Shown: positions 8,287-16,346 of the stretch, in pieces | Layout: each line of letters starts with the position of its first letter | Numbering within the stretch: the stretch's first letter is position 1 | Assembly: GCA_002238925.1 (NCBI GenBank) | Contig: MPNH01000051.1 | Coordinates: 1-38,062 of the forward strand | DNA length: 38,062 nt | Reading direction: 5' to 3' | DNA from: Spirochaetaceae bacterium bin103 | GTDB lineage: Bacteria; Spirochaetota; Spirochaetia; SZUA-6; Bin103 | The notes under the pieces: model-generated | What the model saw: the letters and a program-made list of their open reading frames with translations, nothing else | Database searches by the model: none | What the model was told of the DNA's origin: nothing | Position numbers and translations under genes: made by a program

Positions 8287-9243
8287 CTATCCGCCCGCGG
8301 CGGTGGAGGCTGTGGTCTTGCGGATGATGTCGTCGACCATCTCGCGCACGCCGAAGCGCGGCCGCCAGCCGAGTTCCGCCGCAATCAGGCCGCAGTCGAT
8401 GTGCCACTCGCGGTAGCCGCTCACCACCTGCATGATCACCGGGTCGGGCGCGAAGCTGAACCGTGCGTCCGGCAGGGTGCGCCGCACGTGGGCGATCATC
8501 TCGCTCACCACCACCCGTCCCGAGGCGACGTTATAGATGCGCCCGGGAGCCTCCGGCGCGGTGGCCAGGCGAGCGAGCGCGCTGACCGCGTCGTCCAGGT
8601 AGACTACGGGATAGGCCGTATCCTCGGTCACCTCGACCGCGTACGGCTCGCCGCGCGCCGCCTTCTCCGGGATCAGCGAGGTGAACAGGCTCGCCGACCC
8701 GGCGGCTTGCCGGAACGGCCCGGTGACCGCCGCCATGCGGACGGCGCGCACGTCCATGCCGTGGCGGCGCACGTGCAGCAGCCCCATCTCCTCGGCGCAG
8801 CGCTTGGTGTACCCGTACCAGCCGTCCGGCTCGGTGGCCATGCCCTCCCGGATCGGCTGCGGCAGGCCGCGGCCGTAGACTCCGATGGTACTTGCCAGCA
8901 CCACCCGCCGCTTGCCGTGCTCGCGCGCGGCGTCCAGCACGTGGAACGTGCCGCTCACGTTGACGGCCATCCCAAGCGCCGGGTCGCGGTCGCAGCCGGC
9001 GGTGAGCAGGCCGGCCAAGTGGACAATCGGGTCGTCGCTGCCACTCGCCGCCACCGCCGCGCGCACGGCCGCGGCGTCACGGATGTCGCCGCTGGTGAAG
9101 CGCATGTCGGCGGGCCAGTGTACGCCGGCGTCTGCCTGCGGCGCGGCCAGATCGAATCCGGCGACAGCGCGGCCTTCCGAGACGAAGTGGCGGGCCAGCG
9201 CCCGGCCGATGAACCCGGCGCCGCCGGTAATGAGTATCGCCAC
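8287..9243 (-). CDS. NAD-dependent epimerase/dehydratase (extended SDR)
   Basis: 319 residues from a GTG at 9243 that places the Rossmann strand VAILITGGAGFIG at the N-terminus; the frame is open to 9360 but the extra residues are not family-like. The NAD-binding glycines are in GGAGFIG (7-13), the acidic residue after the second strand is Asp31 (GFDL), and the SDR catalytic pair is Tyr143/Lys147 (YGYTK). The Ser/Thr partner is in LASTIGVYG. Extended SDRs of this type epimerise or dehydrate nucleotide sugars, or oxidise sugar acids (uronate dehydrogenase-like). The substrate is not decidable. It converges on larC with a 36-bp gap and is divergent from the GH10-like lipoprotein gene. Confidence 0.85.
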   Translation of the reverse strand: MAILITGGAGFIGRALARHFVSEGRAVAGFDLAAPQADAGVHWPADMRFTSGDIRDAAAVRAAVAASGSDDPIVHLAGLLTAGCDRDPALGMAVNVSGTFHVLDAAREHGKRRVVLASTIGVYGRGLPQPIREGMATEPDGWYGYTKRCAEEMGLLHVRRHGMDVRAVRMAAVTGPFRQAAGSASLFTSLIPEKAARGEPYAVEVTEDTAYPVVYLDDAVSALARLATAPEAPGRIYNVASGRVVVSEMIAHVRRTLPDARFSFAPDPVIMQVVSGYREWHIDCGLIAAELGWRPRFGVREMVDDIIRKTTASTAAGG

Positions 9244-9372
9244 GCTGCCATCATAGCGGCCTGTGCGGGCGCCGGCCACTCGACCCCGCACCGCCCGGTG
9301 TAGCATCGGACCATCAAGAGAACGCGGCGTTAACTGCGGCGCCGCTCCCCCCGATACCAATAGTGAGACATC

Positions 9373-10713
9373 ATGAACACACCCTCACTCAAGGTACCGA
9401 GATCGATCCCTTCTCCAGGACCACGCCACCAGGCGTCCGCGGGCGTCCTGCGGGCGGCCGCCGTTGCGCTGCTAGCCGCCGGTGCCATGCTGGCGGTGTC
9501 GTGCGCGACGACCGATTCGGTGCCGGAACCGGGCGCCGCGCTCTCCGGCGCTGCACCGCCGCTCGCCGACGAGGTGCGCGCCGTGTGGGTGGTACGCCAG
9601 TCGCTGTCCAGTCCGGCTGCCGCACGCGACGTGGTGAAGCAGGCTGCCGCCGGCGGGTTCAACACGCTGATCGTGCAGGTACGGGGGCGCGGCGATGCGC
9701 TGTACCGCTCGTCACTGGAGCCGCGCCCCGAGTTCCTGGATGGCCAGCCGGACTTCGATCCGCTGCAGCTGGTGTTGCAGGAGGCCCGCGCGCGCGGCAT
9801 GGCGGTGCATGCGTGGGTGAACGCCTATCTGGTTTGGGGACCGGTCGATCCGCCGCGCCATCCCGGACACCTGGTGAACGCGCACCCCGAGTGGCTTGCG
9901 GTGCCGCATGCGCTCGGCCGCGAACTGTACCACGTCGATCCGCGCGATCCGGCCTACGTGCGGCGCCTGACCGACTACTCCGCCGCCAACATCGACGTGG
10001 TGGAGGGGTTGTATACCAGTCCCTCCCACCCGGGTGTGCAGGAGCGCTTGGTCGCCGTGTGGAGCGAGTTGGCGGCCGGCTATGATCTGGACGGCATCCA
10101 CCACGATTACATCCGCTTCGCCACCTCGGCGTTCGACTACTCGCGCACCACGCTGGAACGGTTCCAGGCGTGGGTGAAGCCGCGTATCGCCGCGCACCGC
10201 CACCAAGCGCTGCTGACCGCGGCGCGAGACGATCCCTACGCGTTCGCCGAGGCGCTGCCCGACCAGTGGGACCGGTTCCGCCGCGACAGCGTCTCCGACC
10301 TGGTGCGCCGCGTGTACGCGGCCGTCAAGGAGCGCCGCCCCGGCCTGACAGTGACGGCCGCGGTGCTGCCGGAGTGGCGTTCGGCCGCCCGGTGGCGGTT
10401 CCAGGACTGGAACTCGTGGCTGGCCGAGGGCACCCTCGACGTGGCGGTGCCGATGGCCTACACGACCGACTCCGAGGAGTTCCACCGCTGGGTCGACGCG
10501 GCGCTGGACGTTGCCGGCTCTCCGGATCGCGTATGGGCCGGGGTGGGTGCGTACCGCAACCCCGTGGACCTGACGGTCGAGCAGATCGATCAGGCCCGCG
10601 CGATCGGGGTCAGCGGGGTCGTCGTGTTCTCCTACAACCAGGCCTCCGAAGCCCCGCCTCCGGATGGCGCGGCGGCGGCACTGCAGCGCATCGGCCTTGA
10701 GGCGTTCCGTTAG
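9373..10713 (+). CDS. Family-10-like glycosidase, lipoprotein (GHL10/DUF187, YngK-like)
   Basis: 446 residues from an ATG. The N-terminus is a lipoprotein-type signal: a basic segment, a hydrophobic stretch at about 26-40, and a lipobox AVSC with Cys44. The mature protein is then probably membrane-anchored on the outside. The remainder is a glycosyl-hydrolase-like-10 barrel: VRAVWVVRQSL near residue 68, GFNTLIVQVRGRGDALY, HAWVNAYLVW, and YDLDGIHHDYIRF, where the conserved Asp/His residues are those of the family. PMAYTTDSEEF and GVVVFSYNQAS close the barrel. Relatives are proposed to cleave peptidoglycan or other glycans, mostly without proof. No ribosome-binding site of note is visible. A PhyH-like gene follows after 71 bp. 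Confidence 0.85.
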   Translation: MNTPSLKVPRSIPSPGPRHQASAGVLRAAAVALLAAGAMLAVSCATTDSVPEPGAALSGAAPPLADEVRAVWVVRQSLSSPAAARDVVKQAAAGGFNTLIVQVRGRGDALYRSSLEPRPEFLDGQPDFDPLQLVLQEARARGMAVHAWVNAYLVWGPVDPPRHPGHLVNAHPEWLAVPHALGRELYHVDPRDPAYVRRLTDYSAANIDVVEGLYTSPSHPGVQERLVAVWSELAAGYDLDGIHHDYIRFATSAFDYSRTTLERFQAWVKPRIAAHRHQALLTAARDDPYAFAEALPDQWDRFRRDSVSDLVRRVYAAVKERRPGLTVTAAVLPEWRSAARWRFQDWNSWLAEGTLDVAVPMAYTTDSEEFHRWVDAALDVAGSPDRVWAGVGAYRNPVDLTVEQIDQARAIGVSGVVVFSYNQASEAPPPDGAAAALQRIGLEAFR

Positions 10714-10784
10714 TTGCTCGTGACCGTCGTTGTCGTTCCACGGCCGCACGGCTACCATGGTTGCTGGCGTCACGGAGGTGCCGA

Positions 10785-11543
10785 ATGACCGTAACTACCG
10801 ACCGCGTCCAGCAATACCGGCAGGACGGCATCCTGTTCCCGATCGACCTGTTCAGCGGCGACGAGATAGCCGCCTACCGGCGCGAGTTCGACCGCCTGGA
10901 CGAAACCGAGGGCATTGACCGCCCGCAGGAGCGCAACCGCCAGCGCCACTTCGACCTGGAGTTCGTGTGGCGGTTGGCGTCGAATCCGGCGCTTATCGGG
11001 ATCATGCGGGAACTGATGGGGCCGGACCTGCTGCTGATGGCCACCGACTTCTTCGTCAAGTATGGCGACCCGGACGCCAACGCGTTCGTGGCCTGGCACC
11101 AGGACGTGACCTACTGGGGGCTGCAGCCGCCCGATGCGCACACCGCCTGGATCGCGCTCGACGACAGCGACGTCGGGAACGGCGCCATGCGCGTCATCCC
11201 CGGCTCGCACCGGCGCGGCATTGTCACTCACGGCACATCCGAACGCGACGGCAACGTACTCAGCATCAACCAGGAGATCCCCGACGAGCTGGTCGATACC
11301 TCCTCGGCGGTAGACGTGGTGCTGCGCGCCGGCCAGATGTCGATCCACGACGGCCACCTGTTCCACGCCAGCCAGCCCAACCGCTCCCACCGGCGCCGCT
11401 GCGGCATGACCGTGCGCTTCATCCGCCCCGACGTGCGCCAGGCCACGGACAACTCGCTCGGCTCCGACTGGCGCCCGATCCTGCTCGCCGGCGAGGACCG
11501 CCACCACAACTTCACCCTCGCCGAGCCCCCGTTCCCCGACTGA
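10785..11543 (+). CDS. Phytanoyl-CoA dioxygenase (PhyH) family protein
   Basis: 252 residues; the ATG at 10785 follows a strong GGAGG (10774-10778). This is a non-heme Fe(II)/2-oxoglutarate oxygenase fold. The iron ligands expected for PhyH are His105 and Asp107 (AWHQDVTYWG) and a distal His194 (HLFHASQPNRS), with a basic residue (near Arg211, GMTVRF) that would hold 2-oxoglutarate. GAMRVIPGSHRRG, the family signature after the HxD, is intact. Members hydroxylate small molecules in the cytoplasm; bacterial substrates are mostly unknown and may include lipids, amino acids or natural products. It shares little sequence with the second PhyH-like protein at 30556, beyond the motifs. No obvious pathway partner sits next to it. 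Confidence 0.9.
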   Translation: MTVTTDRVQQYRQDGILFPIDLFSGDEIAAYRREFDRLDETEGIDRPQERNRQRHFDLEFVWRLASNPALIGIMRELMGPDLLLMATDFFVKYGDPDANAFVAWHQDVTYWGLQPPDAHTAWIALDDSDVGNGAMRVIPGSHRRGIVTHGTSERDGNVLSINQEIPDELVDTSSAVDVVLRAGQMSIHDGHLFHASQPNRSHRRRCGMTVRFIRPDVRQATDNSLGSDWRPILLAGEDRHHNFTLAEPPFPD

Positions 11544-11550
11544 CGTGCGG

Positions 11551-11578
11551 TTGACCGCGGTGCTACTCAGTAGTACCC
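11551..11578 (+). promoter_or_regulatory. Putative promoter and palindromic operator of the ParD/ParE-like pair
   Basis: TTGACC at 11551-11556 resembles a -35 box. TACCCT (11573-11578, 16 bases on) is only a weak -10. Between them, and overlapping the latter, lies the imperfect palindrome GGTGCTACTCAGTAGTACC (11559-11577), with 8 of 9 arm positions pairing. Ribbon-helix-helix antitoxins repress their own operons by binding such sites, so this is a plausible operator. The antitoxin GTG follows at 11587, which would make the leader very short. Confidence 0.45.
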
Positions 11579-11586
11579 TTGGGCTC

Positions 11587-11862
11587 GTGGCGGTCAAATC
11601 CTCGATTTCACTTACCGACGAGCAGCACGCGTTTGCACGAGCACTGGTCGAGGCGGGGCGCTATTCGAGCGTCAGCGCGGTCCTGCAGCAGGGCGTCGAA
11701 CTGCTGCGGCGGCGAGTGGACGCCGAGGAGCTGGAGACCGCGGCGCTGCGCGAGCTGCTGTCTCGCCGCCGCGACGCCGAGGTTGTCAGTGCCGAGCGGA
11801 TGGACACGCTGCTCGGCAACATGATTGCGGGCAAGCGCCGCGCGCATGGCCTTCCAACTTGA
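11587..11862 (+). CDS. ParD/CopG-like ribbon-helix-helix antitoxin
   Basis: 91 residues from the GTG at 11587 (VAVKSSISLTDEQH); the frame is open to 11545 but the upstream residues overlap the operator palindrome and are unlike the family. The N-terminal part (SSISLTDEQHAFARALVEAGRYSS, then VSAVLQQGVELL) is the ParD-type strand-helix-helix DNA-binding domain. The C-terminal half, rich in Glu and Arg, would wrap the toxin. It overlaps the ParE-like gene by 17 bases, the usual arrangement for coupled translation. As an antitoxin it should neutralise the toxin and repress the operon through the palindrome just upstream. Confidence 0.8.
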   Translation: MAVKSSISLTDEQHAFARALVEAGRYSSVSAVLQQGVELLRRRVDAEELETAALRELLSRRRDAEVVSAERMDTLLGNMIAGKRRAHGLPT

Positions 11863-12193
11863 GTTCGCAGCCGACGCCGAACGCGATTTCGAGCTGATAT
11901 TCGATCATCTGCTGCGCAGTTACCTCGGCTTCGGCGAGCGCTTGGCGAGCGCGCTCGATCACGCCTCGGCGCGGACACTCGAGATCCGCGCGGATGCCGA
12001 ACGCATCCTGGACGCCCCCCATCGGGGCGAACGCCACGACGACATCCCGCCCGGGTTGCGGCACCTCGCGATCGGACGTGCGGTCTACTGGTTCGATGTC
12101 GACGAGTCGCGCGCCGCGGTGCGCGCCCTGGCGGTGTTCTTCGGCGGCCAGGACCATGTCCGCCACATGATGGCCCGGCTACTCCAGGACTGA
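11846..12193 (+). CDS. ParE/RelE-superfamily toxin
   Basis: 115 residues from the ATG at 11846, inside the 3' end of the antitoxin gene. The protein has the ParE/RelE fold pattern: an N-terminal strand ([21 protein letters not shown]), two helices, then strands containing [17 protein letters not shown] and [22 protein letters not shown]. ParE-like members inhibit DNA gyrase while RelE-like ones cleave mRNA on the ribosome; sequence alone does not decide. The Ala-rich helical middle fits ParE better. It is slightly longer than most, but nothing suggests truncation. Confidence 0.8.
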   Translation: MAFQLEFAADAERDFELIFDHLLRSYLGFGERLASALDHASARTLEIRADAERILDAPHRGERHDDIPPGLRHLAIGRAVYWFDVDESRAAVRALAVFFGGQDHVRHMMARLLQD

Positions 12194-12319
12194 GCGGCGT
12201 GAGGGGCTTCTGATACCGTGTCTGTTCGTAATAGTGACGGTGTTGATGTACAATTTTCTTGGCGACGGACTGCGCGATGCCGCAGACCCCTATCGTTGAT
12301 TGCGGAGGAGTGGAAAGGT

Positions 12320-13873
12320 TTGACGGCGAATAACGACGGCGATTCCGGGCGGATCGAGACACTGGCCAGCCTCATTCCCAAGGCGCGAGAGCTGCGCGAA
12401 CAGTACCAGCAGGATCCGCACCGGCCGGCGTATCATTTCGTTGCCCCGGAAGGTATCTGCCACCCGTTCGATCCGCAGGGGTGCATCTGGTGGAAAGGGC
12501 GGTACCACATGTTCTACGCGTACCAGGTGGACGAAGTAGGCGTGTGGGCGCACGCGTCCAGTGCCGACCTGGTGCACTGGGTCCATCATCCGATCCCGTT
12601 GGCCGTGGCGCCGGAAGACCCGGAGGAGCAGGTGTACGCGGGCGGCTCGCTGATCAACAAGGATGGCGTGCCGACCATGATCTACCACGGGGTGAACGCC
12701 GGTACGTGCATTGCCACGAGCGACGATGATGGATTGATACACTGGACAAAGCATCCTGCGAATCCGGTGATCCCGAAGCCGAAGGAGGGTGAAGACGGCC
12801 ACGGCAAGTACCACGTGTGGGATACCTGTGGCTGGCTGCACGAGGATACCTACTATTCCATCTGCGGAAACCATCCGTTCGAACCTCCCCAATCGGATGG
12901 TGACACAGCCTACCTGTTCCGCTCCGACGACCTGGTCGACTGGGAGTACGTGCATCCGTTCTATCGGTCCGACCGGCGCTGGACGGAGGCGAACGAAGAC
13001 TGCTCCTGTCCCGATTTCTTTCCGATCGGGGACAAGTACATGCTGATGTTCATCAGTCATACCCACGGCACCCAGTACTACATCGGCAGCTACGACGGCG
13101 AACGCTTCGTGCCCGAGCGCCATGCCCGAATGAGCTGGGCGGGCGGGCCCCTGTTCGCGCAGGAGAGCCTGCTTGATGGCGATGGCAGACGCATCTTCTG
13201 GGCGTGGGTGTTCGAATCCCGGTCGCGGAACGCGCAGCTGTCAGCCGGTTGGGCCGGGGTGATGAGTCTCCCGCGGGTGCTTTCTCTTGGCCGCGACGAC
13301 ACCCTGCTGATCGAACCTGCCGAGGAGCTGCAGATTCTCCGGCGGAACTACCGCCGGCGCGAAGGTCTGTGCATTGCGGACGGTTCCGAAGTGAGACTGG
13401 AGGGGATTGAGGGGGACTGCCTGGAACTCGCTCTCGATGTGGACGATCCATCCGGGCGGAAGTTTGGAGTGATGGTGCGTTGCTCTCCGGACGGCGAAGA
13501 AGGGACCGTCATTCTGTTCGACGGCGAGGCGCGGACCCTGCAGGTGGACACCTCGCGCTCCAGCCTGAGCCCTGACATCGTGCAGCCGTGGCCGCAGCAC
13601 GGCACCTCGTTCTCGCCCAATCCTCTGGACGGGCGGGAGGACGTCCGGGTCCAGAAAGCGCCGTTCGAGTTGGCGCCGGGAGAGCCGCTCCGATTGAGGA
13701 TCTTCCTGGATCGCTCGATCCTGGAGGTGTTCGCCAACAGCCGGCAATGTTTGACGCAGAGAATCTATCCGACTCGCGGCGACAGCATGGGGACAAGGCT
13801 GTTCAGCGACAGAGGCGATGTTGCAGTGCGAGCAATCGAAGCCTGGGATATGGCCGCGGCCAACCCCTGGTAA
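12320..13873 (+). CDS. GH32-family glycosidase (beta-fructosidase-like), atypical acid/base motif
   Basis: 517 residues if it starts at the TTG at 12320, which has GGAGGAG (12304-12310) nine bases upstream; no better start is visible, although the frame is open to 12218. The N-terminal two thirds is a GH32 five-blade propeller. FDPQGCIWW (Asp51) stands in place of the usual NDPNG nucleophile motif, and VWDTCGW (Asp168) in place of RDP. The acid/base motif ECP is not canonical: the sequence reads NEDCSCPDFF, so Ser occupies the Glu position and Glu226 lies three residues before it. The C-terminal beta-sandwich is typical (LRIFLDRSILEVF). GH32 enzymes cleave fructans, sucrose and related fructosides. 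No signal peptide is apparent, so the substrate is probably an imported oligosaccharide. It is the first gene of a three-gene operon with a second GH32-like protein and an SDR. Confidence 0.85.
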   Translation: MTANNDGDSGRIETLASLIPKARELREQYQQDPHRPAYHFVAPEGICHPFDPQGCIWWKGRYHMFYAYQVDEVGVWAHASSADLVHWVHHPIPLAVAPEDPEEQVYAGGSLINKDGVPTMIYHGVNAGTCIATSDDDGLIHWTKHPANPVIPKPKEGEDGHGKYHVWDTCGWLHEDTYYSICGNHPFEPPQSDGDTAYLFRSDDLVDWEYVHPFYRSDRRWTEANEDCSCPDFFPIGDKYMLMFISHTHGTQYYIGSYDGERFVPERHARMSWAGGPLFAQESLLDGDGRRIFWAWVFESRSRNAQLSAGWAGVMSLPRVLSLGRDDTLLIEPAEELQILRRNYRRREGLCIADGSEVRLEGIEGDCLELALDVDDPSGRKFGVMVRCSPDGEEGTVILFDGEARTLQVDTSRSSLSPDIVQPWPQHGTSFSPNPLDGREDVRVQKAPFELAPGEPLRLRIFLDRSILEVFANSRQCLTQRIYPTRGDSMGTRLFSDRGDVAVRAIEAWDMAAANPW

Positions 13874-13898
13874 TTGCGGTCATCAGGAGCGCAGGTCA

Positions 13899-15434
13899 AT
13901 GGAATCACCACGGTACTATGATCGGCGTGACATGGCGCCGTGTTCGACGCTTCATTTCCGCCCGGAAGGGGCACTCATTGGGGATGCGTCGTTCTTCCGG
14001 AACGGCGATGAGTGTCATATTTTCTACCTGAGCAAGCGCAGCGACGATCCGCCGCGGCTGCCGACGTGCCAGCTCGACCACGCGGTCAGCAACGACCTGT
14101 TGCACTGGGAGAGGTTGCCGACGGCGCTGTTTCCGGGAAAAGCGGGGGAGCCTGATGACGACGGCATCGGCGGCTGCACCATCGTGTACCGGGACGGCAG
14201 GTACCACATGTTCTACGCGGGAACCAATCCCCAGGTGACCTATCACGCGGAGAGCAGTGACCTCATCGAGTGGCGCAAGGACAGCCCGCTGAAGCCGGTT
14301 ATCGTGCCCGATCCGCGCTGGTACATGGCGCACGACGCGGCGGTCGAGGATCCGTACAACGAGCGGGGCTGGCGGGATCCGTTTCTGTTCCATGACGACA
14401 AGCGGGGGCGCTACGTGATGACGGTCACGGCTAGGCGCAACCAGGGACCATGGCGGGAGCGCGGCTGCGTTGCCTGGGTGGTCAGCCGGGACCTGGTCGA
14501 CTGGGAAGTGCAGCCGCCACTCTACGCTCCCTCGCTCGGGATGAACCTGGAGGTTACGGAGTTGTTCGCAATGGATGGCCGCTACTTCCTGATTTTCTGT
14601 CATGGCGAGACCAATACCACCCGCTACCGCGTGGCCGATCGGCCTGAGGGGCCCTATCGGTGTCCGGTGGACGACGTCCTTCTGCCGAACTACATGTACG
14701 CGCCTCGCACCATTGAAAGGCAGGGGAAGCGCTACCTGATCCCATGGGTGGCGGACCGGCTCAACGGCAGCGACGACAACCGGTCGGAATTCGGCGCCGA
14801 AGGAGTGACCTGGGGCGGCGCGCTGGGAACGCCGCAGGAGATGCGCTGCCTCCCGGACGGCAGACTTGCCCTGTTTTTCCCGGAAATCGTGGCAGGACTG
14901 TCCGGGGCGCAGACCCTCGGCGCAGGCAGCCTCGACCATCTGCAGACCGAACGAGGCGAGTGGCAGCGGCAGGGAGAGACGGTACTGGCGTCGTCCGATC
15001 AGGGAATGGCGCGCGGATTGGTGGCCGTGCGCGGACAGGACTTCCTGCTCTCGTGCGGCATCAGGATTCGCCGTGGGGCAGCCGGGGGATTGATCCTGCG
15101 GGCCGGCGAAGGGGGAGAGGCCGGCTACTACTTGCGCCTGGAGCCTGCACTGAAGAGTGTCTCTCTGTGGAGGTATCCGCGGCCCTGGTTCTTTTCCCGG
15201 CCTCTGGCCGTTCGGGTAATCCCTGATCTGGACTACGGGCAAACGATAGCGGTGAAGGTAATCCTGCACCGGCACGTGCTCGACGTATACCTTGATGGCC
15301 GCCACGTCTTGAGCCGCGCCGTGTACGACTATCGGGATGGGCAGTTCGGACTATTCGTCGAAGACGCCGAAGCAGAATTCGGACCGCTGGCAGCGAACAC
15401 ACTTGAGGAGGGGAACAGGAATGGCAAGTGCTAA
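13899..15434 (+). CDS. Second GH32-clan glycosidase-like protein
   Basis: 511 residues from the ATG at 13899, with AGGAG at 13885-13889; 25 bp after the first GH32 gene. Propeller motifs align with GH32/GH43 (clan J/F) enzymes: Asp29 (IGDASFF) as candidate nucleophile, RDP at GWRDPFLF (Asp160), and LEVTELF (Glu218) at the position of the usual ECPELF acid/base. Repeated blade elements GGCTIVYRDGRYHMFYAG and FAMDGRYFLIFCHGE are clear. The C-terminal ~130 residues form a lectin-like sandwich (HVLDVYLDGRHVLS, then DGQFGLFVEDAEAEF) as in GH32 C-terminal domains. All three catalytic carboxylates seem to be present, unlike in the neighbour. A fructosidase or an arabino/xylo-furanosidase activity is possible. 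It overlaps the following SDR by 14 bases. Confidence 0.75.
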   Translation: MESPRYYDRRDMAPCSTLHFRPEGALIGDASFFRNGDECHIFYLSKRSDDPPRLPTCQLDHAVSNDLLHWERLPTALFPGKAGEPDDDGIGGCTIVYRDGRYHMFYAGTNPQVTYHAESSDLIEWRKDSPLKPVIVPDPRWYMAHDAAVEDPYNERGWRDPFLFHDDKRGRYVMTVTARRNQGPWRERGCVAWVVSRDLVDWEVQPPLYAPSLGMNLEVTELFAMDGRYFLIFCHGETNTTRYRVADRPEGPYRCPVDDVLLPNYMYAPRTIERQGKRYLIPWVADRLNGSDDNRSEFGAEGVTWGGALGTPQEMRCLPDGRLALFFPEIVAGLSGAQTLGAGSLDHLQTERGEWQRQGETVLASSDQGMARGLVAVRGQDFLLSCGIRIRRGAAGGLILRAGEGGEAGYYLRLEPALKSVSLWRYPRPWFFSRPLAVRVIPDLDYGQTIAVKVILHRHVLDVYLDGRHVLSRAVYDYRDGQFGLFVEDAEAEFGPLAANTLEEGNRNGKC

Positions 15435-16170
15435 CAGGGCTGCGCTGATCACCGGATCGGGCCGCAACATGGGACGCGCCTGCGCCAGGGAGTTGGCGTC
15501 GATGGGATTCAACATCGTGGTCAACGGCTCGCGCAACAGGGACGACTGCGAGCGGGTCGCCGACGAGGTCCGGGCGATCGGCACCGACGCGCTGATCGTC
15601 ATGGCGGACGTCGGCGACCGGGCGGCGGTCAACGACATGGCCGGCCGGGCGCTGACGACATTCGGGCGCATCGACGCCCTGTACAACAACGCGGCGATCC
15701 GGCCGGGCTCCACCTTCCTCGACATGACCGAGGACGACTTGGCGCGGGTCATGAACGTGAACCTCCACGCCGCCGTCTGGCTGTCGCGCGCGTTCCTGCC
15801 GGGCATGGTCGACAACGGGTGGGGCCGCATCGTCAACAATGCCGGCACCAACTCGCTGCGCGGCACCGCCGGGCGGCCGCACGTGGCCATGTCCAAGCAT
15901 GCAAGCTGGGGACTGACCAAGGCCCTGTCGCGGGAGTTCGGGCCGCTGGGCGTGACCGCGAACATGATCTCGCCCGGCACCTTCCCCGACGAGGACGAGG
16001 ACGAGGACGCCGCGAGCTTGGAGCGCTACCAGGATCTGCTGCAGCAGATTCCGGTCGGCCGCCTCGGCCGGCACGACGACATCGCCGCCGTGGTCGGGCT
16101 GCTGTGCTCCGACCGGGGCGCGTTCATCAACGGCCAGTTGATCGCCGTGAACGGCGGCGTGGTCGGCTGA
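15421..16170 (+). CDS. SDR family oxidoreductase lacking the catalytic tyrosine
   Basis: 249 residues from the ATG at 15421, with GAGGAGGGG just upstream, inside the end of the GH32-like gene. The Rossmann motif TGSGRNMG (11-18), the YNNAA loop (88-92) and the C-terminal GQLIAVNGG match FabG-like SDRs. The active-site YxxxK is altered: the segment is GRPHVAMSKHAS, so Lys159 is kept but the Tyr position is Val155, and the usual Ser position is not clear (VNNAGTNS). A few SDR subgroups carry such an AHV..SK variant. The protein may then not be an ordinary dehydrogenase. An acidic DEDEDEDAAS insert (about 191-199) precedes the substrate lid. The operon position suggests a sugar-derived substrate. 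Confidence 0.8.
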   Translation: MASANRAALITGSGRNMGRACARELASMGFNIVVNGSRNRDDCERVADEVRAIGTDALIVMADVGDRAAVNDMAGRALTTFGRIDALYNNAAIRPGSTFLDMTEDDLARVMNVNLHAAVWLSRAFLPGMVDNGWGRIVNNAGTNSLRGTAGRPHVAMSKHASWGLTKALSREFGPLGVTANMISPGTFPDEDEDEDAASLERYQDLLQQIPVGRLGRHDDIAAVVGLLCSDRGAFINGQLIAVNGGVVG

Positions 16171-16293
16171 GCGCGCTACTACTCCCTCGGCATCAGCGCC
16201 ACGCCCGCGCTCCTGCGGCCCTGCGGCCCAGCGGTTCTCGGTGAGTGAGACGAGAAACGACGCGGTGACGTGGTTCTGAAGAGGGCAAACCAA

Positions 16294-16346
16294 AGTCCTG
16301 TCTTGCAACTAATTGCTATATAAAGAGTTACAAGACTAGACTTTTT
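16294..16346 (+). terminator. Hairpin with T-run ahead of the transposase relic
   Basis: AGTCCTGTCTTGCAAC (16294-16309) pairs with GTTACAAGACTAGACT (16327-16342), 13 of 16 positions, around a 17-base A/T-rich loop. Five T residues (16342-16346) follow. It resembles an intrinsic terminator for the GH32/SDR operon, or the protective hairpin found near the ends of many insertion sequences. Which it is cannot be told from sequence alone. Confidence 0.45.

Noticed and set aside
12226..12254. Possible promoter ending in TACAAT before the first GH32 gene
   Set aside because: The -10-like TACAAT is good but the best -35 match (TTCGTA) is poor; too weak to list as a feature.
13905..15305. Long minus-strand open frame opposite the second GH32-like gene
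   Set aside because: Low-complexity His/Arg/Val-rich translation and no domain, while the plus strand encodes conserved propeller motifs.
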